From Oleispirillum sp963678075 (GTDB lineage: Bacteria; Pseudomonadota; Alphaproteobacteria; Rhodospirillales; Rhodospirillaceae): 64,000 bases of DNA. Below are positions 17,167 through 26,897 of the stretch, in pieces (within the stretch, counting starts at the first letter, position 1; each line of letters starts with the position of its first letter). The position numbers and the translations under genes are program-made. Where the stretch lies: the NCBI GenBank assembly GCA_963678075.2, contig CAXXPK010000003.1:1054001-1118000 (forward strand), written 5' to 3'. The notes beneath the pieces were generated by a model. It ran no database searches. It was not told where the DNA came from and saw only the letters and a list, made by a program, of their open reading frames with translations.

Positions 17167-19302
17167 ATGATGCGCCAGTACGAACTGGTGGAACGAGTAA
17201 AGTCCTACGATCCATCGGTGGACGAGGATGTGCTCAATCGTGCCTACGTCTATGCGATGAAGATGCACGGCAGTCAGATCCGCGCAAGCGGTGATCCGTA
17301 CTTCTCGCATCCCGTCGAAGTCGCGGGCATCCTGACCAAATACCGCCTGGACGCCGCCTCGATCATCACCGGACTTCTTCACGATACGATTGAAGATACG
17401 TCCGCGAGCTTCTCCGACATCAAGGACATGTTCGGTCAGGACGTCGCCAATCTGGTCGATGGCGTGACCAAGTTGACGCGCATCCAGCTGCAGTCCGACT
17501 TAAGCAAGCAGGCGGAGAACTTCCGCAAGTTCGTCCTGGCGATGAGCGAGGACATCCGTGTCCTTCTGGTCAAGCTGGCGGACCGTACCCATAATATGCG
17601 GACCCTGCACTTCGTTCCCTCGCCGGAAAAACGTCGTCGCATCGCACTGGAAACCATGGAAATTTATGCGCCCCTGGCGGAACGCATCGGTCTGCAGGAA
17701 ATCAAGACCGAGCTTGAAGACCTAGCCTTTTCCGAGCTTCACCCCGATGCGCGGCAATCGATCACCACGCGCTTGAGCTTCTTGCGAGATCAGGGAACCG
17801 CACTGATCGACACCATCATCCAGGAACTGCGGGAAACCCTGGAAAGCGGCGGCGTCATTGCCAACGTCACCGGCCGCGAAAAGACCCCGTATTCGATTTG
17901 GCGCAAGATGCAGCGCAAGGACGTCGGTTTCGAACAGTTGTCCGACATCATGGCCTTCCGCATCCTGGTTGACAGCATGGAAGATTGCTATCGTGCGCTC
18001 GGCATCATCCATAGCCAGCACCCAATGGTTCCCGGCCGCTTCAAGGACTACATCTCGACGCCGAAGCCGAACGGCTATCAGTGCCTGCATACCGGGGTGA
18101 TTGGCCCGCAGCGTCACCGCATCGAGGTGCAGATTCGTACCCGTGAAATGCATGCGGTTAATGAACTGGGTGTCGCCGCGCACTGGCAGTACAAACAAGA
18201 CATCCGCCATGATGGGAAGCAATTCCGCTGGCTGCGCGAACTTCTGGAAATCCTCGAACATGCCTCCAGTCCCGAGGAGTTTCTGGAAAACACCCGGCTG
18301 GAGATGTACGCGGATCAGGTATTCTGTTTTACCCCGAAGGGGGATCTGATTTCCCTGCCCAGCGGATCGACACCGGTGGATTTCGCCTACGCGGTGCACA
18401 CGGCGGTCGGAGACCGCTGCGTCGGCGCCAAGGTCAATGGCCGCATCGTCACCCTGCGCACCGAATTGCATAATGGCGATCAGGTAGAGATTGTTACCTC
18501 GAAATCGCAGCATCTCTCGGCGGACTGGGAACGCTTCGTGGTCACCGCGAAGGCACGGACCCGCATTCGCCGCCTTGTCCGCACGCAGCAGCGCGAACAG
18601 TATCTGGAACTTGGGCGGCAGATATTGGAACGCGCCTTCCGCCAGGCCAGCGTGGAGCTCAGCGAAAAGGGCCTGGACGGCTGCTGTAAACAGTTCAAGG
18701 TCGGAGGCATCGACGATTTGCGCGCCCTGGTGGGCGAGGGCAATGTCTCCGGCCGCGAGGTGGTGCAGGCGGTCTATCCGGAGTTGAAGGACAAGCCGAA
18801 GCCCGATCGGGTGGTGCCGATGGTGCGCGCGCGTACCAAGCCCAAGCCCGGCGCGGCGTTACTGATCAAGGGGCTGATTCCGGGGATGGCCATTCACTTC
18901 GCGCAGTGCTGCCATCCGCTGCCGGGAGATCGCATCGTCGGCATTGTTTCGACCGGCAAGGGAGTCACCGTTCACACAATCGATTGCCCGACCCTGGAGC
19001 GTTTGGCGGACGAACCGGAGCGCTGGCTCGATATTTCGTGGGACGAGGACAGCACGGTGGAAACCCATATCGGCCGGGTCAAGTTGATTCTCTCCCATGA
19101 ACCGTCGGCGTTGGGAACCCTGACGATGCTGATCGCGCAGAACAACGGCAATATCGTCAATTTGAAGATCGTCAACCGGTCCAAGGCGTTTTTCGAAATC
19201 ATCGTGGATGTCGAGGTTCGCGACGTGCGGCATTTGACCAACATTATCGCGGCGCTACGGGCGACCACGGCGATCAGTTCCGTGGAACGCGCCCGCAGTT
19301 GA
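17167..19302 (+). CDS. spoT: Bifunctional (p)ppGpp synthetase/hydrolase
   Basis: This is the single Rel/SpoT enzyme that makes and degrades the stringent-response alarmone. The HD hydrolase domain is intact (HGSQIRASGDPYFSHPVEVA; HDTIEDT at 72-78). The synthetase domain (GRFKDYISTPKPNGYQCLHT, EVQIRTREMHAVNE) follows, then TGS (FCFTPKGDLISLP) and a C-terminal ACT domain (about 640-711). With 711 residues it is a full-length long Rel protein. With both HD and synthetase motifs intact, it is probably bifunctional, as is the rule in alphaproteobacteria. Confidence 0.95.
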   Translation: MMRQYELVERVKSYDPSVDEDVLNRAYVYAMKMHGSQIRASGDPYFSHPVEVAGILTKYRLDAASIITGLLHDTIEDTSASFSDIKDMFGQDVANLVDGVTKLTRIQLQSDLSKQAENFRKFVLAMSEDIRVLLVKLADRTHNMRTLHFVPSPEKRRRIALETMEIYAPLAERIGLQEIKTELEDLAFSELHPDARQSITTRLSFLRDQGTALIDTIIQELRETLESGGVIANVTGREKTPYSIWRKMQRKDVGFEQLSDIMAFRILVDSMEDCYRALGIIHSQHPMVPGRFKDYISTPKPNGYQCLHTGVIGPQRHRIEVQIRTREMHAVNELGVAAHWQYKQDIRHDGKQFRWLRELLEILEHASSPEEFLENTRLEMYADQVFCFTPKGDLISLPSGSTPVDFAYAVHTAVGDRCVGAKVNGRIVTLRTELHNGDQVEIVTSKSQHLSADWERFVVTAKARTRIRRLVRTQQREQYLELGRQILERAFRQASVELSEKGLDGCCKQFKVGGIDDLRALVGEGNVSGREVVQAVYPELKDKPKPDRVVPMVRARTKPKPGAALLIKGLIPGMAIHFAQCCHPLPGDRIVGIVSTGKGVTVHTIDCPTLERLADEPERWLDISWDEDSTVETHIGRVKLILSHEPSALGTLTMLIAQNNGNIVNLKIVNRSKAFFEIIVDVEVRDVRHLTNIIAALRATTAISSVERARS

Positions 19303-19336
19303 AGACGGCCTCGACCGCGGATAAGGAGCGAGGGCA

Positions 19337-20086
19337 ATGAGCGAGACAAAATCCCTGAGACTGGGTGTGAACATTGATCATGTGGCGACGGTGCGCAATG
19401 CGCGCGGAGGGAGTTATCCCGATCCGGTCCGTGCCGCGGCGCTGGCGATCGCGGCGGGGGCCGATGGCATCACCGCTCACCTGCGCGAAGACCGCCGCCA
19501 TATCGTCGATGCCGACATCAGGCGTCTGAGGGCGGAAATCGTAGCCCCCCTGAATCTGGAAATGGCGGCGACGCCGGAAATGGTGGCGATCGCGCTGGGG
19601 GTGGCGCCGCATGCCTGTTGCCTGGTTCCGGAAAAGCGGGAGGAACGCACCACCGAAGGGGGACTCAACGTTCTTTCCGCCAGCCCCTTCCTGGCCGAGG
19701 CGATTGCTCGTCTGAATGCGGGCGGTATCCGGGTTTCGCTGTTCGTGGAGCCAGACCCCCGGGTTCTCGCTGCGGCAAAGGCCCTGGGGGCGCCGGTGGT
19801 CGAGCTGCATACGGGCGCCTATTGCGAGGCGGCGGGCGCGGCGCGGCGGGCCGAACTCGACCGCATCCGGCGGGCCACCGCCCATGCCCACCAGATCGGT
19901 CTGGAATGCCATGCGGGCCACGGTCTGACCTTTGACACCGTCGATTCGATCGCGGCGATCCCGACGATCCGTGAACTCAACATCGGCCATTTCCTGATCG
20001 GCGAGGCGATTTTTACCGGCTTGGCGGCGGCCATCGCCGAAATGCGCCGTCGGATGGACGCGGCAAGAAAGGAACGGTCGGAGTGA
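19337..20086 (+). CDS. pdxJ: Pyridoxine 5'-phosphate synthase
   Basis: This TIM-barrel enzyme condenses 1-deoxyxylulose 5-phosphate with 3-amino-2-oxopropyl phosphate to form vitamin B6. The LGVNIDHVATVRNARGG N-terminus, the GADGITAHLREDRRHI loop, PEKREERTTEGGL and the C-terminal LNIGHFLIGEAIF are all family hallmarks. AAGGAGCGAG precedes the ATG. Its stop overlaps the GTG of acpS by 4 bases, giving the conserved pdxJ-acpS-lepB-rnc-era string. Confidence 0.97.
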   Translation: MSETKSLRLGVNIDHVATVRNARGGSYPDPVRAAALAIAAGADGITAHLREDRRHIVDADIRRLRAEIVAPLNLEMAATPEMVAIALGVAPHACCLVPEKREERTTEGGLNVLSASPFLAEAIARLNAGGIRVSLFVEPDPRVLAAAKALGAPVVELHTGAYCEAAGAARRAELDRIRRATAHAHQIGLECHAGHGLTFDTVDSIAAIPTIRELNIGHFLIGEAIFTGLAAAIAEMRRRMDAARKERSE

Positions 20087-20514
20087 TTCTCGGCATCGGC
20101 AACGACCTGACCGACATTCGCCGCATCGAAGGGACTCTGGAACGGTTTGGCGCACGGTTCATCGACCGTATCTATACCGCGACCGAGCAGGCCAAGGCCG
20201 AGCGCCGCAAGACCGTGGGAAAGCTTTATGCCGCGACCCTGGCCAAGCGTTTCGCGGCGAAGGAAGCCTGCGCCAAGGCGCTCGGCACCGGCCTGCGGCA
20301 GGGCGTGTTCTGGCGCGACATGGGGGTGGTCAACCAGACGAGCGGCCAGCCGACCCTGATCCTGACCGGCGGCGCGGCGGTGCGTCTGGCGGCGTTGACG
20401 CCGTCCGGCATGGTCGCGCACGTCCACCTGACGATGACCGACGACTATCCCTGGGCCGAAGCGGTGGTGCTGATCGAGGCAATCCCCATGCCGGACGCCG
20501 GGATGACGACTTGA
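20083..20514 (+). CDS. acpS: Holo-[acyl-carrier-protein] synthase
   Basis: AcpS transfers 4'-phosphopantetheine from CoA to acyl carrier protein. The GIGNDLTDIRRIE motif with its metal-binding Asp and the RFAAKEACAKALGTG motif are present. So is a C-terminal VHLTMTDDYPWAEAVV segment, typical for the trimeric fold. The GTG start overlaps the pdxJ stop, indicating coupled translation. Length 143 is usual for alphaproteobacteria. Confidence 0.96.
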   Translation: MILGIGNDLTDIRRIEGTLERFGARFIDRIYTATEQAKAERRKTVGKLYAATLAKRFAAKEACAKALGTGLRQGVFWRDMGVVNQTSGQPTLILTGGAAVRLAALTPSGMVAHVHLTMTDDYPWAEAVVLIEAIPMPDAGMTT

Positions 20515-20524
20515 CAGCGGCCCG

Positions 20525-21340
20525 GTGAGCCGTTCTTATCTCGACGGACCGGGGTTATGGGTCCGGGAACCAAAAGAAGCGATCGAGGACGGTTTGAAAA
20601 GCTACAGCAGCAGTCGAAAAGCCGGGGGCTTCTGGGAGGCCTTTCGAACCGTCGCCTATGCCGTGGTGATCGCGGTGGGGGTGCGGACCTTTGCCTACGA
20701 ACCGTTCAATATCCCATCGGGTTCAATGTTCCCCACGGTTCTGGTCGGGGACTATTTGTTCGTTTCGAAGCTCTCCTACGGCTACAGCCGGTTCTCGTTG
20801 CCCTATGCGATGCCGCTGTTTTCCGGGCGAATCATGGCGACCGAACCGGAACGCGGCGATGTCGTGGTGTTTCGTCATCCGCGCGAACCGGAAACCAACT
20901 ATATCAAGCGCCTCATCGGGTTGCCCGGCGATCGCGTGCAGGTGATTGACGGTATCCTCAACATCAATGGCGAAGCGGTGAAACGTTGCCGCATCGAGGA
21001 TTTCGTCTATATCGACTTCGAAGGCAGTACGCGTCGCATCCCGCAGTTCATGGAAACCCTGCCGGGAGGCCGCGAACACCGGATTCTCGAAGAGGCCGAC
21101 AACCGCCCTTTCGATAACACGCGTGAATACGTGGTCCAGGAAGGCCACTACTTCATGATGGGCGACAACCGCGATAACTCGGTGGACAGCCGCCGTTCCG
21201 TCGGTTTTGTTCCGGAAGAGAATCTGATTGGGCGCGCAACGGTGGTGTTCTTCTCCCACGAGGCCGATGTGCATTGGTGGGAGTTCTGGAAATGGCCCAC
21301 GTCCATTCGCTATGGTCGCCTGCTTCAGTCCGTGAACTGA
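20525..21340 (+). CDS. lepB: Signal peptidase I
   Basis: This membrane-bound protease removes signal peptides. One N-terminal membrane segment (about 41-56) precedes the catalytic serine (Ser67 in NIPSGSMFPT). The catalytic lysine is in NYIKRLIGLPGDRV (Lys128), and MMGDNRDNSVDSR forms the C-terminal box. The N-terminus from the GTG at 20525 is about 20 residues longer than in many relatives, and its ribosome binding site is weak, so the start is uncertain. lepB-rnc-era is a conserved order. Only one membrane helix is visible, as in most alphaproteobacterial LepB. Confidence 0.95.
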   Translation: MSRSYLDGPGLWVREPKEAIEDGLKSYSSSRKAGGFWEAFRTVAYAVVIAVGVRTFAYEPFNIPSGSMFPTVLVGDYLFVSKLSYGYSRFSLPYAMPLFSGRIMATEPERGDVVVFRHPREPETNYIKRLIGLPGDRVQVIDGILNINGEAVKRCRIEDFVYIDFEGSTRRIPQFMETLPGGREHRILEEADNRPFDNTREYVVQEGHYFMMGDNRDNSVDSRRSVGFVPEENLIGRATVVFFSHEADVHWWEFWKWPTSIRYGRLLQSVN

Positions 21341-21368
21341 TGCCGGTCCTGATCGGGCTGGCCCCGCG

Positions 21369-22094
21369 ATGATTCTTTCTTCCGATCCGCGCTTCGACGT
21401 TTTGGAACAGCGATTGGGGCATACCTTCGCCGATCGTGCCTTGTTGCGCGACGCCCTGACCCATCCCAGCCTGACCATGGCCCGTGTCCACCGTGGCAAG
21501 GGAACGACGGCGTCGCCCTACGAACGCCTGGAGTTTCTGGGCGACCGCATGGTCGGTTTGGCCATGGCCGAGATGCTGTGGCGCCGTTTCCCGGATGAGG
21601 CCGAGGGCGCCCTGTCGCGGCGCTTTACCGCCCTGGTCTGCCAGGATCCGATGGCCGAAGTCGCGTTGGAACTTGGCCTGGACAAGGCGATTCTGCTGTG
21701 CGAAGGCACGGAAAAGGACAACGGTCGTAGCAATCGGTCGATCCTGGCCGACACCTGCGAGGCGGTGATCGGCGCGGTTTACGCGGATGCGGGCTTCGAT
21801 GTCGCGCGACGGCTGGTCGAGCGCCTCTGGACGGACCGCATTGCGCAGGCGGTTCGGCCTCCGCAAGATGCCAAGACCGCCTTGCAGGAATGGGCGCAGG
21901 GCAGGGGGCATCCCTTGCCAAGCTATACGGTGGTGACGCAGGATGGCCCCTCGCACGCACCGACCTTTCGTATCCGAGTCAAGGTCGAGGACGCCGGTAC
22001 GGCATATGCCGAAGGGGCCTCCAAGCGCATTGCCGAGCAAGCCGCCGCCGCCGCCTTATTGAACAGAATTACCGAAAAGGACGCTACCGCGTGA
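21369..22094 (+). CDS. rnc: Ribonuclease III
   Basis: This double-strand-specific RNase processes rRNA and mRNA. The signature ERLEFLGDRMVGLAMAE and the second acidic site LADTCEAVIGAVYADAG are present. A C-terminal double-stranded RNA-binding domain (about 165-235, ending ASKRIAEQAAAAALL) completes the 241-residue protein. The stop codon overlaps the era start by 4 bases. Confidence 0.97.
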   Translation: MILSSDPRFDVLEQRLGHTFADRALLRDALTHPSLTMARVHRGKGTTASPYERLEFLGDRMVGLAMAEMLWRRFPDEAEGALSRRFTALVCQDPMAEVALELGLDKAILLCEGTEKDNGRSNRSILADTCEAVIGAVYADAGFDVARRLVERLWTDRIAQAVRPPQDAKTALQEWAQGRGHPLPSYTVVTQDGPSHAPTFRIRVKVEDAGTAYAEGASKRIAEQAAAAALLNRITEKDATA

Positions 22095-23017
22095 CCAAAG
22101 ACGATAAAACCGCCGAACCTCATCAGACCCGCTGCGGCTTCGTCGCCGTGGTCGGGGCGCCCAATGCCGGGAAATCGACCCTCGTCAACGCGGCGGTTGG
22201 CAGAAAGGTTTCGATCGTCACCCACAAGGTGCAGACGACTCGCGCCCGCGTGCGCGGCATTGCCCTGCACGGCGCGACGCAGATGGTTTTCGTCGATACC
22301 CCCGGCATCTTCGCGCCACGCCGCCGTCTCGATCGTGCCATGGTCGCCGCCGCCTGGTCCGAGGCGCAGGACGCCGACGTCGTGATGCTGCTGATCGACG
22401 CCCAGCGCGGGCTGACCGCCGATGTCGAGGCGATTATCGGGAAGTTGGCCGCCGCGCCGTCGCGTCATGCGTTTCTGGTCCTCAACAAGATCGATCTGGT
22501 GCCACGCGAAAAGCTTCTGGATCTGGCGGCGCGGGCCAATGCCCTGCTGGCGTTCGAAGAAACCTTCATGATCTCGGCCAGCGGCGGCGATGGCGTTGCC
22601 GATATTCTTGACGCCGTGGCCGAACGTCTGCCGGAAGGTCCCTGGCTGTTCGCGGAAGATCAGCTCTCCGACATGCCAAACCGTCTATTGGCCGCTGAAA
22701 TCACCCGCGAGCAGGTGTTTCTGCAACTGCATCAGGAACTGCCCTACGCAATGACCGTGGAAACCGAAACCTGGACCGACCGGGATGACGGCAGCGTTCA
22801 GATCGAACAAACCATCTATGTGCAACGGGATGGGCAGAAATCGATCGTCCTGGGCAAGGGGGGCAGCCGCATCAAGGGGATCGGCGCGGCGGCGCGCAAG
22901 GAACTGGAAGCCCTTCTGGAGTGCCGGGTTCACCTGTTCCTGTTCGTCAAGGTTCGCGACAATTGGCTGGACAACCCAGAGCGTTATCGCGATTGGGGAT
23001 TGGATTTCAACGCATAA
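22091..23017 (+). CDS. era: GTPase Era
   Basis: Era couples 16S rRNA maturation and 30S assembly to growth. G motifs are intact: GAPNAGKST (G1), DTPGIF (G3) and NKID (G4). The C-terminal KH domain carries VLGKGGSRIKGIGAAARKEL. I place the start at GTG 22091, which overlaps the rnc stop and gives a 308-residue protein. Reading further upstream in frame would run back through rnc. Confidence 0.96.
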   Translation: MTKDDKTAEPHQTRCGFVAVVGAPNAGKSTLVNAAVGRKVSIVTHKVQTTRARVRGIALHGATQMVFVDTPGIFAPRRRLDRAMVAAAWSEAQDADVVMLLIDAQRGLTADVEAIIGKLAAAPSRHAFLVLNKIDLVPREKLLDLAARANALLAFEETFMISASGGDGVADILDAVAERLPEGPWLFAEDQLSDMPNRLLAAEITREQVFLQLHQELPYAMTVETETWTDRDDGSVQIEQTIYVQRDGQKSIVLGKGGSRIKGIGAAARKELEALLECRVHLFLFVKVRDNWLDNPERYRDWGLDFNA

Positions 23018-23059
23018 TGCCGTATTCTTCACGCGACGCTTGATGTATTCGAGGCTGCA

Positions 23060-23818
23060 ATGGTGGAGTGGCAAGACAACGCGATCTTGTTGGGGCGGCG
23101 CAAACACGGCGAAACCGACGTCATCGTTTCGGCCCTAACCCGTGGTCATGGGCGCCATGCCGGACTAGTCAAGGGCGGGGTCTCGCGGCGTTTGCGCGGC
23201 GGACTGGAACCCGGCACGCATGTCGCGGTACGCTGGCGGGCGCGCTTGGAGGAGCACCTTGGCAGCTTCACCTGCGAGCCGTTGACCACCATCACTCCGG
23301 ACGTTCTAGAGGATGCCGGACGTCTGGCGGCGCTGGTCGCCACCTGCGGCCTGTTGGATATCGCCTTGCCGGAGCGTGAACCGCATCCCGATCTGTACGA
23401 CCTTTGCCTCGGGCTGCTTGACCGATTGGGCGGGGTCGGCTGGGCGGCGGCCTATGCGGATTTCGAGCGGGGTTTGCTGGAGGCTCTGGGTTTTGGCCTG
23501 CATCTGGATGCGTGCGTCGCCACCGGCACCACCGCGGATCTGCGGTTCGTGTCGCCGAAAAGTGGCGGCGCGGTATGCGGCGCGGCGGGCGAACCGTATC
23601 GCGACCGCCTGCTGCCTTTCCCCGAGGTATTTCGCCGTACGTCCCCGCCATCGAATGCGGATGTGGTGGCGGGCTTGGCCGTGACCGGCTATTTTCTGCG
23701 GCAGCATGTTTTCGACAGTCTGGGACGCCCGTCCCCGGACGCGCGGAACCGCCTGATCGACAGGCTGACGCGCGTCGCCGGAGACCTGGGTGATGTATCG
23801 GTAAGGTGGGGGTCATGA
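23060..23818 (+). CDS. recO: DNA repair protein RecO
   Basis: RecO loads RecA onto gapped DNA together with RecR. The N-terminal OB-fold begins VEWQDNAILLGRRKHGETD. Then comes the HAGLVKGGVSRRLRG segment, an all-helical domain and the usual GYFLRQHVF C-terminal helix. The 252 residues match the family. The four-Cys zinc site of some RecO proteins is absent; single Cys residues remain in TSVAT- and AVCGAAG-like segments, as in other alphaproteobacterial members. It ends overlapping parC by 4 bases. Confidence 0.92.
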   Translation: MVEWQDNAILLGRRKHGETDVIVSALTRGHGRHAGLVKGGVSRRLRGGLEPGTHVAVRWRARLEEHLGSFTCEPLTTITPDVLEDAGRLAALVATCGLLDIALPEREPHPDLYDLCLGLLDRLGGVGWAAAYADFERGLLEALGFGLHLDACVATGTTADLRFVSPKSGGAVCGAAGEPYRDRLLPFPEVFRRTSPPSNADVVAGLAVTGYFLRQHVFDSLGRPSPDARNRLIDRLTRVAGDLGDVSVRWGS

Positions 23819-26070
23819 CGACAAAGGCAATCCCGGTTCAGGACATACGCGACGTTCCGTTAAGCGACGCGCTTGGCGACCGCTATCTGGCTTACGCACT
23901 GTCCACGATCGTCTCGCGATCGCTGCCCGATGTCCGCGATGGGCTGAAACCGGTACACCGGCGGTTGCTGTACGCAATGCGGCAGTTGAAGCTGGATCCG
24001 GCATCCGGCTTCAAGAAATGCGCGCGCGTCGTTGGCGATGTCATCGGTAAGTATCACCCGCACGGTGATTCCGCCGTGTACGAGGCTCTGGTACGGTTGG
24101 CCCAGGATTTCGCGGTACGCTATCCGTTGATCAAAGGGCAGGGGAACTTCGGCAACATCGATGGCGATAACGCGGCGGCGATGCGCTACACCGAATCCCG
24201 CCTGACCGAGGTGGCACAGGCCCTGATGGATGGCCTGGATGAAGATTCGGTGGACTTCCGGCCAACTTACGATGGTGAGGATGAGGAACCGATCGTTCTG
24301 CCCTCGGCCTTTCCCAATTTGCTGGCCAACGGTTCCTCTGGGATCGCGGTCGGCATGGCCACCAACATTCCACCACACAACGCCACCGAACTGTGCGCCG
24401 CGCTGCGCCACCTGATCACCGAGCCGGACGCGACCGCCGCCGATCTGACTCGTTTCGTGCCGGGCCCGGACTTTCCCACCGGGGGCATTCTGGTGGACGA
24501 CGCGGCGACGATCCGCGAAGCCTATGAAACCGGGCGAGGTGGATTCCGCTTGAGGGCGCGGTGGAAAGTGGAAAAGCTCAGCCACGGCCTGTGCCAGATC
24601 ATCATCACCGAAATTCCCTATCAGGTGCAGAAATCGAAGCTTGTGGAACGCATCGCGGAACTGATGACGATCCGGAAACTGCCGCTTCTGGCCGATATCC
24701 GCGACGAATCGACGGAAGAGGTGCGCCTTGTCTTCGAACCCCGGAACCGGACCGTCGATGCCGAACTGCTGATGGAGCAACTGTTCAAGCTGACCGATCT
24801 GGAGATTCGCTTTTCCCTGAACATGAACGTTCTCGATGCGGCGGGGATTCCGGCGGTTCTTAACCTGCGGCAGGTGTTGAAGCAGTTCCTTGACCATCGG
24901 CACGAGGTCCTGGAGCGGAGATCGCGCCACCGTTTGGGAAAGATCCGTCACCGCCTGGAGATTCTGGACGGATTCCTGATCTGCTATCTCAATCTTGACG
25001 AGGTGATCCGCATCATCCGCGAGGCGGACGAGGCAAAACCCGCGCTGATCGAGACCTTCGGTCTTACCGACGTGCAGGCGGAAGCCATTCTCAACATGCG
25101 GCTGCGCGCCCTGCGTCGCCTTGAGGAAATGGAAATCCGCAAAGAGCACAAGGCCCTCTCCACCGAGGCGACGGGGTTGGAGGCCTTGTTGGCCGATCCC
25201 ATTCTGAGTTGGAAGCGCCTGGATGCGGAGATTGCCGAAATCGGCGTGCGGTTTGGTCCGGAAACCCCGTTGGGGCGGCGGCGCACCGGTTTTGGCGCGG
25301 CGGCGGAACTGCCCGACATGCCGGTCGAAGCCTTCATCGAAAAAGAACCGATCACCATCGTCCTGTCGCAAAAGGACTGGATTCGCGCCCTCAAGGGCCA
25401 TGTCGAGGTCAACGGTGAAACCAAGTTCAAGGATGGCGATGCGCTGGCCCTGACTCTGACCGCCCAGACCACCGACAAGATTCTGTTCTTCGCCAGCAAC
25501 GGGCGATTCTATACCTTGGTCGGCGATAAGATTCCGCGCGGTCGGGGCTTTGGCGAACCGCTACGCCTGCACCTCGACCTTCCCAACGATGCCAACATCA
25601 TCGCCATGCGAATCTATCGTGGCGGCGGCAAGTTACTGGTGGCGTCGGTTTCTGGATACGGTTTCGTCGTCGCCGAGGACACGGTGGTGGCGCAGACCCG
25701 TGGCGGCAAACAGATTCTCAACCTGAGCGATGACGAGGCCGCGGGTTTCTGCTGTGCTGCCGACGAGGGCGACCGTGTCGCCGTGTTGGGCCACAACCGC
25801 CGTCTGTTGCTGTTCCCGCTGTCGGAAGTTCCGGTCATGACGCGCGGTCACGGCGTTATTCTGCTGAAGTTCAAGAACGACGGCCTATTCAAGGACGGCG
25901 GGCTTGACGATGTCCGTATTTTCTCGATTACCGACGGCCTGCAATGGAAGACCGAGGCCGGGGTTCGCACGGTTCCCGATCCGGCTCCCTGGCTGGGCAA
26001 GCGCGCCCAGGTCGGCAAATTGCCACCGCCCGGATTCCCACGCAACAACCGCTTCGGTTTCGACGCCTGA
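23815..26070 (+). CDS. parC: DNA topoisomerase IV subunit A
   Basis: ParC is the DNA-cleaving subunit of topoisomerase IV, which decatenates daughter chromosomes. The N-terminal breakage-reunion domain carries the KYHPHGDSAVYEALVR motif and the catalytic tyrosine in AAMRYTESRL (Tyr125). The C-terminal beta-propeller repeats (about 490-740) are shorter than in GyrA, supporting ParC. The ATG at 23815 follows AAGGTGGGGG and overlaps the recO stop. Length 751 is typical of alphaproteobacterial ParC. Confidence 0.95.
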   Translation: MTTKAIPVQDIRDVPLSDALGDRYLAYALSTIVSRSLPDVRDGLKPVHRRLLYAMRQLKLDPASGFKKCARVVGDVIGKYHPHGDSAVYEALVRLAQDFAVRYPLIKGQGNFGNIDGDNAAAMRYTESRLTEVAQALMDGLDEDSVDFRPTYDGEDEEPIVLPSAFPNLLANGSSGIAVGMATNIPPHNATELCAALRHLITEPDATAADLTRFVPGPDFPTGGILVDDAATIREAYETGRGGFRLRARWKVEKLSHGLCQIIITEIPYQVQKSKLVERIAELMTIRKLPLLADIRDESTEEVRLVFEPRNRTVDAELLMEQLFKLTDLEIRFSLNMNVLDAAGIPAVLNLRQVLKQFLDHRHEVLERRSRHRLGKIRHRLEILDGFLICYLNLDEVIRIIREADEAKPALIETFGLTDVQAEAILNMRLRALRRLEEMEIRKEHKALSTEATGLEALLADPILSWKRLDAEIAEIGVRFGPETPLGRRRTGFGAAAELPDMPVEAFIEKEPITIVLSQKDWIRALKGHVEVNGETKFKDGDALALTLTAQTTDKILFFASNGRFYTLVGDKIPRGRGFGEPLRLHLDLPNDANIIAMRIYRGGGKLLVASVSGYGFVVAEDTVVAQTRGGKQILNLSDDEAAGFCCAADEGDRVAVLGHNRRLLLFPLSEVPVMTRGHGVILLKFKNDGLFKDGGLDDVRIFSITDGLQWKTEAGVRTVPDPAPWLGKRAQVGKLPPPGFPRNNRFGFDA

Positions 26071-26107
26071 TCGCCAAGGGCCGAGGTGGGGCAGGGAGAC
26101 CCCCGCG

Positions 26108-26725
26108 ATGTCGCTCCTTTATGCCCTGGACCTGTTCGGAACCGCCGTGTTCGCGGTTTCCGGCGGCTTAATGGCGGCTCGCAAGCGGTACGACATCTTC
26201 GGCTTCATGGTGGTCGGCATGGCGCCCGCGATCGGCGGCGGCACCTTGCGTGATATCGCCCTGGGCGCGCTGCCTGCATTCTGGATCAAGGACGTCGCCT
26301 ACCTGTGGGTGGCGTTGCTGGCCTCCGCCATTACCTTTTTCTTCGCGCGCCGCATCGAACGTCATATGCCCGTGCTGTTGATCGCCGACGCGGTGGGCTT
26401 GGCCCTGTTCGCGGTGGTCGGCGCGGAAAAAGCGCTGTTGCTGAATGCCCGGCCCGAGATCGCGGTGGTGATGGGGGTGATTACCGCCAGCTTTGGCGGC
26501 ATGATCCGTGACATTCTGTGCCGCGAGGAACCTTTGATCCTGCGGCGCGAAATTTATGCCACGGCGGCGATTCTGGGGGCGGGGTTGTTCGTCGCGGTCG
26601 AGGTGCTGACGCAGAATCGCATGATCGCCATGGGACTGGGCTTTGCCGCCACCCTGGCTCTGCGGTTGGTGGCGATTCGCCGCAATCTTTCCCTGCCGGT
26701 CTATACCGGCGATCTGGAAGAATAG
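26108..26725 (+). CDS. TRIC-type/YicG (UPF0126) membrane protein
   Basis: A 205-residue integral membrane protein with two repeated halves of about three helices each. Each half has a Gly-rich pivot (GMAPAIGGGTLRDIALG and GVITASFGGMIRDIL) typical of the UPF0126/TRIC cation-channel family. Some bacterial homologues form trimeric cation channels; the substrate here is unknown. The ATG at 26108 follows GGGAGA. It is 37 bases downstream of parC and probably read from the same transcript. Confidence 0.88.
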   Translation: MSLLYALDLFGTAVFAVSGGLMAARKRYDIFGFMVVGMAPAIGGGTLRDIALGALPAFWIKDVAYLWVALLASAITFFFARRIERHMPVLLIADAVGLALFAVVGAEKALLLNARPEIAVVMGVITASFGGMIRDILCREEPLILRREIYATAAILGAGLFVAVEVLTQNRMIAMGLGFAATLALRLVAIRRNLSLPVYTGDLEE

Positions 26726-26784
26726 GGGACATCGTGGCGAAATCCTTTTCAAAACATCTCGGTTCGGGTATCTGACGACTCACC

Positions 26785-26874
26785 GGATGGGTGGCAGAGC
26801 GGTCGATTGCACTGGTCTTGAAAACCGGCGAGGCGGAAACGTCTCCGTGGGTTCGAATCCCACCCCATCCGCCA
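26785..26874 (+). tRNA. tRNA-Ser (anticodon UGA)
   Basis: The acceptor stem GGATGGG pairs with CCCATCC, followed by discriminator G and an encoded CCA (26872-26874). The anticodon loop CTTGAAA gives anticodon TGA (26819-26821). A long variable arm (between the anticodon stem and the GTGGG T-stem) and total length 90 fit a serine tRNA. The T-loop reads TTCGAAT. Confidence 0.95.
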
Positions 26875-26897
26875 ATTCGGCGGGAAAGGAGCGCGCC